Source of the DNA: Acanthaster planci
Lineage: Eukaryota; Echinodermata; Asteroidea; Valvatida; Acanthasteridae
Assembly (NCBI RefSeq): GCF_001949145.1
Contig: NW_019091848.1
Coordinates: 17,212-28,118, forward strand
Direction of reading: 5' to 3'
Length of the DNA: 10,907 nucleotides
The notes under the pieces were generated by a model. It made no database searches. It saw only the letters and a program-made list of their open reading frames with translations, and had not been told where the DNA came from. Below are positions 1 to 6,679 of this stretch, one piece after another (the first letter of the stretch is position 1; every line of letters begins with the position of its first letter). Position numbers and translations under genes: made by a program.

Positions 1-1799
1 AAAAATTGTTTAACCGATGATTTTAACTTACTTTGTGAAAGGTTTCCAAATAATAGTCATTTACTCTTGGAAAAGGGGGTTTACCCCTATGAGTATATAG
101 ACTCCTTTGATCGGTTCCAAGAGAGACGGCTCCCACCAGTAGACGCTTTCTATAGTTCTCTGAAGCAGGGAGGGATAACCGAGCAAGAATACATTCGTGC
201 GGAGACAGTATGGGAAAAATTTAATTGCCAAAACCTAGGCGACTACCACGACCTATACGTGGAAACGGATGTGTTATTGCTCGCAGGTGTATTTGAAAAC
301 TTTCGGAAGGTATGCAAGAAGAACTACGGCCTTGACCCGGCCAACTATTACACGGCGCCGGGCCTGTCGTGTGATGCCCTCTTAAAATACTCTGACATCC
401 AACTGGAACTACTGACAGACATTGACAAGCACTTGTTCTTTGAAAGGGCAAAAAGAGGTGGTATTTCTTCTGTGGGTGCAAAGCGATATGCAAAGGCCAA
501 TAATCCAGAACTACCTGATTACGACCCCAATAAGCCAGAGTCACAGATCATGTACCTAGACGCAAATAATTTATACGGCTGGGCGATGAGCAAATATCTG
601 CCCGTAGGGGAATTTACCTGGGAAACAGACTTAGAAAAATTTAATTACTATTACATCCAAGAGTTGCGACTAACCGACGACTACGGTTACATGTTTGAGA
701 ATACTATGGATTACCCGGAACGTCACCATGACAAACATAATGACTTTCCATTCGCACCCGAAAATATGTTGGTGCCAAACGAATGGTTTTCGAGTTACCG
801 ACAGGATTTAATTGGTAATGGAAAACCGACCTCGGTAGACACCTCGGTAGACAAACTCTCAACACCAAAGAAAAATACGTGGTTCACTATCATACATTGC
901 AAAAATATCTTAAAGTAGGGTTGTGGATCAAAGAAGTTCACCGGGTACTGCGTTTCCGTCAAAAGCCGTGGATGAAAAGCTATATTGACAAAAACACGAA
1001 ATTGCGCAAGAAAGCAAAAAATGATTTTGAGAAAGACTTTTTCAAATTGATGAATAACTCGGTCTTTGGCAAGACGATGGAAAATGTGAGATATCGAATT
1101 GACGGTCATTTACTGAGGGACGACAAATACAAAAAATTAACTTATAAACCAAATTACAAATCGACGGTGCCATTTGGGGATTGCGAGCTTTCGTTTCTGA
1201 AGATGTACCGAACCAAAACAGAATTAAATAAGCCAATATATTGCGGTGTAAGTATTCTTGATATCTCAAAAACGTTAATGTACGATTTCTACTACAACGA
1301 ACTAAAATAAACTTTTGGTGAAAAAGTACGCTTACTTTACACGGACACTGATTCTCTATTAGTTCAGATCGAGCGAAGCTCTGAGGATTTAACTGGCTAC
1401 CTAAACGAAAAGCGTAATTTATTTGACTTTAGTAATTACCCGCCCGATCATCCGCTTTACAGCGTCAAAAATAAAAAAGTTATCGGTAAACTGAAAGACG
1501 AATTTGGTGGCAAAACAATTTTAGTAGCCGTTTGTATCAGACCGAAAATGTATTCAATTCTGACGGTCGATCACAATTTAAAGAAGGCGAAAGGGGTCTC
1601 CAAGGTAGTAACCGAGAAAAGCTTAACCCACGAGATGTATAAAAGCTGTCTATTTGACAAATTGCATTATTGCAATAAACAACAACTATTTAGATCGGAT
1701 AAACATCGGGTGTTCACGATCTCTCAACAGAAACTTAGTCTGTCACCGTTGGACACAAAGCGCTACATATTGCCGAACGGAATCGATACGTTGGCTTAA
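1..1799 (+). pseudogene. Protein-primed family B DNA polymerase (Polinton type), 5'-truncated by window and broken
   Basis: This is the replicative polymerase of Polintons (pPolB), which starts DNA synthesis from a terminal protein and also has a 3'-5' exonuclease. The reading frame is already open at base 1, so the N-terminus, including the Exo I and II motifs, lies upstream. An Exo III-like motif (YVETD) lies at 256-270. Motif A (DANNLYGWAM) starts at 559, motif B (LMNNSVFGKTMEN) at about 1047-1085, motif C (YTDTDS) at 1338-1355 and the KxY-type KMY at 1545-1553. Coding runs in frame 1 to about 870 and in frame 3 afterwards, so there is a net one-base loss near the A-rich stretch 867-876. 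An in-frame TAA at 1308-1310 sits just upstream of motif C. The frame ends at TAA 1797-1799, where homologues usually continue for a few residues, so this may be another nonsense change; the next stop in that frame is TAG 1821-1823. The catalytic motifs themselves look intact. Family assignment is very secure; the exact frameshift position is inferred. Confidence 0.93.
829..852 (+). repeat. Perfect 12-bp tandem duplication inside the polymerase
   Basis: The 12-mer acctcggtagac occurs twice head to tail. It is in frame and encodes TSVD twice. It lies 15-40 bases before the polymerase frameshift, so it may be part of the same slippage-prone patch. Confidence 0.9.
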
Positions 1800-1841
1800 A
1801 GGCATAAGATAATCAACAGGTAGTTATCACCGAGCGAGACG

Positions 1842-2846
1842 TTACTCCGGTAATTCGGTATCCTCGGGTACTACCTGAAGTTCCTCTTTGACGAAACTCC
1901 TATTTGGCCCGTTTAACAAATAGTACAAAGTTGGGCCCGTTTTGACCCTCTTGCCTTTCACCCGTTTAAATTGACTAGTTCGGTTTTCAATTTGATAGAC
2001 GTCCACGGACCAGATAGGATCCGTCGCCCTTCTGACGGTGCCGCCCTCTTGCTCACCCAGGTAATAGAGGTACCTGACGGTCGCGTCTGGAGGAAGTTCT
2101 CTTTGGGTAGTTCTTACAGGTGCACTGGGTGTTTGGCTCGCTACGCTCGCTAATTTTATAGCTTCTGCAGGAACGGCATCGATTAATCGCGTTTTTTCCT
2201 CGTTCAACGATTTTATAACTTGAGGCAAACGTTCCACCCATCCCACGTTACGCACACCCACGTTCATCATTTCTTGAGCGTATTGGTGGCTGAATAACCT
2301 TTCGGCTAAAGTACGGTTAAACCTTTCCACGATTCCTTGAGATCTGTGTACCCCAGGTTCACCCACTTGAATTTGTACTTTATTTTTTGTCATTAACCGT
2401 TTGAAGTCGCCTTTGAATTTAGACCCCGAGTCTACCATTACGAATTTGGTCCAGGTCAGAGGTGATCGATCGTAAATCTTCTTTATTGCTTCGCTCACTT
2501 GCTCGGCGGTTTTACTGGTCAACGGTTCCGCCTCTTTATACCGGGAACCCACGTCTACCACGGTCAAAGCGTACTTAAACGTTTTTCTTTTAACGCGGTC
2601 CCAGGGTAAATAAAGTACGTCCATTTGATGCGCGTAATTAGGTTCGACCGATTCTGATTGCAACATTGTAGGTCTGGGTACGTAATTTGGTGCGGGTAAG
2701 TATATTTGCCAAACGGCCTGCTTTTTAAGCCAGTTTCTGACGACCGATTTGTCTGCACCGGTCTTTTCGTGTAGACGATCGACAGCACTTTCTCCTCGCC
2801 AGTAACCCTGCGGGCTGTAAAACAACTTTGAAAATTCTCTCTCCAT
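1842..2846 (-). CDS. Polinton DD35E integrase (rve superfamily)
   Basis: This is a retrovirus-like integrase that would insert the linear element into host DNA. The ATG at 2846 gives 334 residues; the frame is open further upstream, but only through a TTG and into the dispersed repeat, so the ATG is preferred. An N-terminal helical region (about residues 15-50, ending KKQAVWQIYLP) is typical of Polinton integrases. The catalytic core has D76 (HQMDVLYLP), D139 (VMVDSGSKF) and E174 (GIVERFNRTLAERLF). D139 to E174 is exactly 35 residues, the DD35E rule. The C-terminal part (RYLYYLGEQEGG, RRATDPIWSVDVY, FVKEELQVVP) matches the chromo/SH3-like tail of this family. Unlike most neighbours it shows no stop or frameshift, so it may be functional or simply spared. 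It converges with the polymerase (43 bp gap) and follows the 2897-3324 gene on the same strand. Recognition is strong; activity is inferred. Confidence 0.95.
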   Translation of the reverse strand: MEREFSKLFYSPQGYWRGESAVDRLHEKTGADKSVVRNWLKKQAVWQIYLPAPNYVPRPTMLQSESVEPNYAHQMDVLYLPWDRVKRKTFKYALTVVDVGSRYKEAEPLTSKTAEQVSEAIKKIYDRSPLTWTKFVMVDSGSKFKGDFKRLMTKNKVQIQVGEPGVHRSQGIVERFNRTLAERLFSHQYAQEMMNVGVRNVGWVERLPQVIKSLNEEKTRLIDAVPAEAIKLASVASQTPSAPVRTTQRELPPDATVRYLYYLGEQEGGTVRRATDPIWSVDVYQIENRTSQFKRVKGKRVKTGPTLYYLLNGPNRSFVKEELQVVPEDTELPE

Positions 2847-2880
2847 TTTAAAAATACTAGTTTTTAAAGTTAAGCGTATC

Positions 2881-2912
2881 GAGCGAGCGTAGCGAGCTAC
2901 GACCGAAGGGAG
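2881..2912 (+). repeat. Copy A of a dispersed GC-rich 32-bp repeat
   Basis: The stretch has the core gcgagctacgaccgaagg and matches 6900-6931 at 30 of 32 positions. It begins 35 bp upstream of the integrase ATG (on the minus strand) and supplies the last codons and stop of the 2897-3324 gene (YSLRS then TAG). Confidence 0.85.
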
Positions 2913-3324
2913 TACCTGTAAGCCAACAATCCGACTATCGCAGTTCCACCTATAATCCAAACAAACTCGCGAATTTTTTGGTCTTCGGGAGGCTCGTAAA
3001 AATCAGATAACTTAGGCTCTGGCAGTAACGGGGTAATACTCTTACCGGCCAATTCCGAATAAGCTCGTAAGGCTTGTCCACGTTTACAAATGTCTGCTGA
3101 CTCGCGCGTTCTTGTCGCATTCGTTCGTTCAAAAAGTCTAGCATGTGTACGCGTTTTTGTTCCCATTCTTGTTTTGCTTGCGCCAATTGCTCTAACGCGT
3201 GGTCGTGACGCTTTCGTTCTTCATCAACATTATTTTTTGATAAACTGCTCAATAAAAAATTTGAGCCCGTGAATGCCAAGGCGTTTACTATCGCTCCCCC
3301 AACCATCATTAAAGCACCAGCCAT
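2897..3324 (-). pseudogene. Small Polinton membrane protein with coiled-coil centre, frameshifted
   Basis: The function is not known. The ATG at 3324 starts MAGALMMVGGAIVNALAF, a hydrophobic N-terminus. A charged, probably coiled-coil stretch follows (EERKRHDHALEQLAQAKQEWEQ), then an ERMRQERASQQTF segment. After about 3075-3080 the coding moves to the other frame, consistent with loss of one base near GGACAAG. It continues with RAYSELAGKS, PLLPEPKLSDFYEPPEDQK and a C-terminal membrane helix (FVWIIGGTAIVGLLAYRY). From memory the same order (glycine-rich hydrophobic start, coiled coil, LSDFYxPxxxQK, C-terminal helix) occurs in an uncharacterised Polinton protein of cnidarians, which supports treating both halves as one gene. 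It lies head to head with the MCP gene over a 49-bp promoter and just upstream of the integrase. It could be a virion membrane or minor structural protein, which is a guess. Confidence 0.72.
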
Positions 3325-3373
3325 TTTTAAAATAAGGTTAAATAAAATAAGAATAGTATTATATAAAAGTAAG
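3325..3373. promoter_or_regulatory. Divergent promoter between membrane protein gene (-) and MCP (+)
   Basis: Only 49 AT-rich bases separate the two start codons. On the plus strand TTATATAAAAG (3359-3369) ends four bases before the MCP ATG at 3374. On the minus strand the start at 3324 is preceded by TTATTTTAAAA. Both genes must share this short stretch. Promoter activity is inferred from sequence only. Confidence 0.6.
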
Positions 3374-4643
3374 ATGTACACCAGAAAGCTTAACCCGAGT
3401 CGCAGACTTAAAGTTCCTCGCGCAATCAAAGGCGAAAGGCGCAAAGTAACCATTACGCACAACCCGAGCACTATATAGCCGCGGATCACACGTTAAACGT
3501 AAAATTCCCCGCTTTAGGCACTGACGACGTCATTGTACCCGGTACGGCAAAGTTGGCTTTTAAACTGGATCTAGACGGCGCCTCGGACGCCGACAGGACT
3601 GTTTATAACAACGTGGCGAGAAACCTGGTGTCGGAAATAAATATATCTCTCCAGGGAAATAAGATCGTAAGTTACCGAAATGCGGACGTATTTCACAATT
3701 TCAAGGACAATTGGTTTCCCCCGTCGCAGACCAAAAATATGGCGTACTTTGGACTAGAGAAAGAAAATGTAGCCAAGATACGTCTAGGGGCTGACGATGC
3801 TAATGCTGCCGCAAACAGCGGATAAAGATAAAGCAATTGCCGACACTTTTAAAAACAGGTACGCGATTCCACTGGAGATGTTGACGGACCACACCCCTTT
3901 TATCCTTCGTGGTTTAAAGAGCCTCTGACGTACCAACTAACTTTCAACGGGCACGACAAAGTGGTTAACTCTTCAGATACCGCCGCGGAATACTCCATTT
4001 CGGATCTTACCTTGGAATACGAAGTTGTTACCAATCGAGACTTGGCGCAAACACTAAAAAACAAAAAAACGATGTATTACCTATTCGACCGGATTCACTC
4101 GTGGAAGAAGAAGCGGTAAACAAGAGTGACACGCTATGGAACATTAGCATCGACCAGACGATCAAGAGCTTGTAAGGAATGTTGATCCTGTTTAAAGACC
4201 CGACGATCAAGAACCCGCAAAAATTTTATAATCCGCATATCACTAAAACGGTCGTCACGGTCGAAGGTAGACCTAATCAATTGTACTCGCAAGGTCTGTT
4301 TGAATATCAACATTGGAACGAAGTTACAAAGTACTTTGGTGATTTGGATAAAGAATTGGCTAGAGGGATCGTCTCAGACATATCTTTGTTGGGAGTAGAT
4401 ATGGCCGACTACCTAAAAGACAAGTACGGTCTCTGGCTCTACTTCAGAAGTTCTGACGATAATTCTGCCCATGGATCGGGTAGGCCTCTTGGCGGAGGAG
4501 GAGACATTTCTATACAGATGGAACGTGAAGCCGAAGCAGTGGGACCTCTTACGATGTACGTGTTCCTGGTGATGGATTCTCAACTCACGGTAGAGGACGG
4601 AAACTTTAAAAGTCTGGTTTATCAAAACGAGCAAAGCGAGTAG
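3374..4643 (+). pseudogene. Major capsid protein, Polinton double jelly-roll type, multiply broken
   Basis: This is the hexon-like capsid protein of Polintons/adintoviruses. The ATG at 3374 (MYTRKLNP) follows a TATA box. Coding runs in frame 2 (3374-3475, ending at TAG 3476-3478), frame 1 (about 3478-3820, including DVIVPGTAKLAFKLDLDG and NADVFHNFKDNWFP), frame 2 (about 3821-3899, DKAIADTFKNRYAIPLEML), frame 1 (3901 to about 4097, YPSWFKEPLTYQLTF), and frame 3 (about 4101-4643). A further in-frame TAA is at 4173-4175. The C-terminal part is long and clear: ITKTVVTVEGRPNQLYSQG, then LWLYFRSSDDNSAHGSGR and PLTMYVFLVMDSQLTVEDG. These blocks and their order match Polinton MCPs as I remember them. 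All pieces together span about 420 residues. Four frame changes and one or two stops make it a clear pseudogene. The ATPase gene follows 15 bp downstream, the usual capsid-packaging pairing. Confidence 0.85.
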
Positions 4644-4658
4644 TGAGACTTAAATTAA

Positions 4659-5288
4659 ATGAGTCAGATGTTTAAAAATCCGCACTGCGCCTTAATCGTG
4701 GGCAAAACTGGGTCGGGTAAAACTCAGTGGATTTTAAATCTTTTAGAGACAGAATACCGTTTTACGTTTGAAGCTATCTTGATCATCTGCCCGACGCTTT
4801 TTAAGAACAAAACTTATTTAGAACGACTGTGGGTATACAGCGACGAGAATGTCTACCTATGTGATTTAGATCGAGAGAAACTAGAATTAAACGAGGCAAT
4901 AGAACTTTATCAAAAAATATTTGATGGGATAAATACTTTGTTTATTATCGACGATTGTGCCGCCGATCAATTTATTAAATATCGAAAGAAATCCAAAAGT
5001 AGCAATACGTGCGCGTTGTCTAAAATGGCGTTCTCGGGTAGGCACTACCTCCACAGCTGCTGGCTTTTAACGCAAAAGTACAATTCGGTTTTAAAGGATT
5101 TTCGCGAGAACACCGCTTGGACGGCTATCTTTCGTTGCAAGGATCGTTCGTCCTTTGATCAATGTCTCGATGAAAACGATGTAGTACCAGACGAAAAGAG
5201 AGAAGAGATCAAAAGACACCTCCGCGACGTGAAATGTAGTAAGTTGATATTAAATACCGAACCGCCAGCGAATTATTTCGTTCAATAA
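4659..5288 (+). CDS. Genome-packaging ATPase, FtsK/HerA (A32-like)
   Basis: This ATPase would pump the element's DNA into the capsid. It has 209 residues, near the lower end for the family. Walker A is GKTGSGKT at residues 15-22, right after the N-terminal HCALIV strand. Walker B is TLFIIDD at residues 93-99 with acidic D98 and D99. A later block (MAFSGRHYLHSCWLLTQKYN) carries the glutamine-containing strand usual in A32/HerA packaging ATPases, and an arginine-rich segment (IFRCKDRSSFDQ) follows. The reading frame is intact. It starts 15 bp after the MCP stop, so the two probably form a structural block. The stop codon lies inside an AATAAA at 5284-5289, a possible polyadenylation signal. Motifs are clear; the packaging role rests on family knowledge. 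Confidence 0.92.
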   Translation: MSQMFKNPHCALIVGKTGSGKTQWILNLLETEYRFTFEAILIICPTLFKNKTYLERLWVYSDENVYLCDLDREKLELNEAIELYQKIFDGINTLFIIDDCAADQFIKYRKKSKSSNTCALSKMAFSGRHYLHSCWLLTQKYNSVLKDFRENTAWTAIFRCKDRSSFDQCLDENDVVPDEKREEIKRHLRDVKCSKLILNTEPPANYFVQ

Positions 5289-5338
5289 AAACGAGAAAAA
5301 TTTTTTAATTACCTTTATTAAATAATATGATCGAAAGT

Positions 5339-5347
5339 AAAAAAAAA
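5339..5347 (+). other. A9 tract at the frame change of the nuclease gene
   Basis: Nine consecutive A separate the ATG-containing frame (5327-5338) from the zinc-finger frame. No ATG precedes the zinc-finger part in its own frame, because TAA 5338-5340 closes it upstream. Confidence 0.8.
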
Positions 5348-5834
5348 CTTGCGTTAAGTGTCGTTGTCTCCTGGACCCGTCAAACTTCTCCGTACAAAGA
5401 ACCGGTAAAGTCAATTTGACTTGCAACGGGAGACTAAGAAATCAATGCGTTAAATGTGACGGGACATCGATTTGTGAGCACGGGAGAAGAAGATATTATT
5501 GCAAAATTTGTTGCGATCCAATCAAGGTAACGATGAGCGGTTGGATTCGACATTGTCGCCAATCAGAAAAAAAAATGTATGATCGATTTGATCCTAATAA
5601 TTTCATTGACACAGATTTCTGCCGCGGGTTAATTGAGGACTACCCTCGTTGCTTTTGCCCAGATTGCAAAGTTGAAATGCAATTCTTAGAACACAAAGAC
5701 GACTTAGGCACCATCGAGCGACTGGATAACTCCATTGGTCACATTAAGTCTAACGTTGTCCTCTGCTGCTTAAAGTGTAATCGACTTAAAAAATCTAATA
5801 ATCTCGAGATTGAATATTCACACCATTACTATAA

Positions 5835-5842
5835 AACTAGTT
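5835..5842. promoter_or_regulatory. AACTAGTT palindrome, first of four in 266 bp
   Basis: The 8-bp palindrome AACTAGTT occurs at 5835-5842, 5953-5960, 5986-5993 and 6093-6100. The second and third copies sit in the longer palindrome TTAACTAGTTA (5951-5961 and 5984-5994). Two of the four (5953, 6093) come from the local duplication; the others are separate. They may bind a dimeric regulator, which is inference. Confidence 0.55.
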
Positions 5843-5869
5843 AAACTTAGTTGTCAATTATTTATCTTC

Positions 5870-5904
5870 TGCTTATGCTAGGCTATATAAGCTTAGCGTA
5901 AGCA
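5870..5904 (+). other. Hairpin 1 (15-bp stem, 5-nt loop)
   Basis: Arms 5870-5884 and 5890-5904 pair over 15 positions with two G-T wobbles around the loop ATATA. It lies directly before the first copy of the duplicated start segment. Hairpin 2 at 6011-6045 has the same size and layout with compensatory changes. Confidence 0.85.
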
Positions 5905-5963
5905 AATTTTATTTTAGTTATAATAAAATGACAGCTCTGTTACAATACGTTTAACTAGTTATT
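5905..5963 (+). repeat. Direct repeat, copy 1: promoter-like segment plus eight-codon ORF
   Basis: The 59 bases match 6045-6103 at 58 positions, exactly 140 bp apart. The copy includes AGTTATAATAAA followed by ATG at 5928. The reading frame MTALLQYV then stops at TAA 5952-5954, because of the single mismatch (T here, G in copy 2). It is either a decayed duplicate of the 6068 gene start or a short upstream ORF. Confidence 0.9.
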
Positions 5964-6010
5964 TATTTGCTTTACTTTGTTGATTAACTAGTTACTAATT
6001 ACTTGCCCTT

Positions 6011-6045
6011 TGCTTGAGCATAGCTAACTCAGCTGTGCTCAAGTA
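6011..6045 (+). other. Hairpin 2 (15-bp stem, 5-nt loop)
   Basis: Arms 6011-6025 and 6031-6045 pair over 15 positions with two G-T wobbles around the loop AACTC. It immediately precedes, and by one base overlaps, copy 2 of the duplicated start segment. Confidence 0.87.
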
Positions 6046-6103
6046 ATTTTATTTTAGTTATAATAAAATGACAGCTCTGTTACAATACGTTGAACTAGTT
6101 ATT
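6045..6103 (+). repeat. Direct repeat, copy 2: promoter-like segment and start of the 6068 gene
   Basis: This is the partner of 5905-5963 with one mismatch in 59. Here the eight shared codons read on into a longer frame, so this copy holds the working start. AGTTATAATAAA directly precedes the ATG at 6068. Confidence 0.9.
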
Positions 6104-6283
6104 CAATTAGTTATCGCAGCTAATTTAACTTATTATACGGTTGAATACCTACGCTTCAAACAAACGGTCAACAAATTTAAAACGTATATATTTAAATGGA
6201 CGACATCAAAAGTATACTCACAGAATCAAAAAGCGAATCAACTGAGCACCAACCAAACGTCAAAGATAGACTCTGTTCAATAG
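6068..6283 (+). CDS. Small single-pass membrane protein, unrecognised
   Basis: The frame encodes 71 residues. Residues 5-28 (LQYVELVIQLVIAANLTYYTVEYL) are hydrophobic and probably a membrane helix; a basic and polar tail follows (KQTVNKFKTYIFKWTTSK, then Ser/Gln/Asn-rich). The ATG is preceded by TATAATAAA and its first eight codons are duplicated 140 bp upstream. The last 88 bp overlap the start of the 6196 gene in another frame, so the tail may partly be a by-product of that gene's composition. I do not recognise a family. It could belong to the group of small virion membrane proteins encoded around it. Confidence 0.5.
   Translation: MTALLQYVELVIQLVIAANLTYYTVEYLRFKQTVNKFKTYIFKWTTSKVYSQNQKANQLSTNQTSKIDSVQ
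6184..6195 (+). promoter_or_regulatory. TATA-like box abutting the ATG at 6196
   Basis: GTATATATTTAA directly touches the start codon. It follows the same pattern as boxes at 3359, 6665, 7167 and 7443: a TATA-like run ending 0-6 bases before an ATG. Confidence 0.45.
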
Positions 6284-6664
6284 TCGCGTCGGGTGAATCT
6301 AAAAAATATCTCGGCAAAGAATACACGATCAAAGATATTGAATCTCTGTCACCAAAAGAACAAGAAAAGCTGTTTAACCTCTACGAAGTTAAATTTGGCA
6401 AAGAGATTGTTAAAACTCTTGGTTACGCTATTTTAAGTTTGTACTCTCGCTTGTTAGGAATAGCTACTCCGATTGATCTACTCGGGTTTAACGTCAACTT
6501 AAAGTCCGAAAAAGCACTGACCAAGGATTTAAACGACGACCCTATCATCAGCCAAACGATGGGACACCTACTTACCGAGATCTGTTAAAAGTACGGAGTT
6601 TACCTGTCCCCACTTACAGCTATGTTGATTACGACAAAACATCTAGAATTCAACAAAAGTTCTG

Positions 6665-6679
6665 TTATATTAAAAGAGG
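6665..6679 (+). promoter_or_regulatory. TATA-like box before the ATG at 6680
   Basis: TTATATTAAAAGAGG directly precedes the ATG. It is closely similar to TTATATAAAAGTAAG before the MCP ATG at 3374. Confidence 0.5.

Larger units (their letters stand above)
5327..5844 (+). pseudogene. Zinc-finger HNH/endonuclease VII-like protein, likely cargo, frameshifted in A9
   Basis: This is probably a DNA nuclease, and not one of the standard Polinton core genes. The best start is ATG 5327 (MIESKKK), but a run of nine A at 5339-5347 puts it out of frame with the main body, which is open from 5341 to the TAA at 5842. The body has cysteine pairs in an N-terminal zinc-finger-like block (TCVKC, then LTCNGRLRNQCVKC), followed by ICEHGRRRYYCKIC. 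That type of Cys/His/Arg finger is frequent in giant-virus nucleases. The C-terminal part reads CFCPDC, then LGTIERLDNSIGHIKSNVV, then CCLKCNRLKK. This resembles HNH/endonuclease VII folds (RIDxxxGHxxxN plus a CxxC pair). It could be a homing nuclease, an interference factor against other elements, or part of recombination. The A9 break may be genuine decay, an assembly error, or a slippage site. Confidence 0.68.

Noticed and set aside
221-544. Antisense open frame within the polymerase
   Set aside because: It has no family resemblance and lies wholly opposite the exonuclease/motif A coding region; the same holds for antisense frames at 795-1109 and 1042-1269.
867-876. Programmed -1 frameshift in the polymerase
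   Set aside because: The A-rich site loosely resembles a slippery sequence, but Polinton polymerases are not known to use one, no clear downstream structure was found, and a separate in-frame TAA follows at 1308.
1842-2846. LTR retrotransposon instead of Polinton
   Set aside because: No reverse transcriptase, RNase H or gag is present; the integrase C-terminus and neighbours (pPolB, MCP, packaging ATPase) are those of Polintons.
5416-5844. Nuclease gene starting near 5416
   Set aside because: The cysteine-rich frame is already open from 5341, with a first CxxC pair before 5416, so a start at 5416 would cut off part of the zinc finger.
5870-6103. CRISPR-like array or tRNA in the region of hairpins and repeats
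   Set aside because: There are only two units, with diverged palindromes and no equal spacers; the hairpins lack cloverleaf features such as a GTTC loop.
1308-6588. Reassigned TAA codon (TAA read as an amino acid) to explain in-frame stops
   Set aside because: The stops fall where family members appear to have Lys in two cases and Tyr or His in others, so no single meaning fits. TAA also ends the intact ATPase, integrase and 7180 genes, and true frameshifts are present as well.
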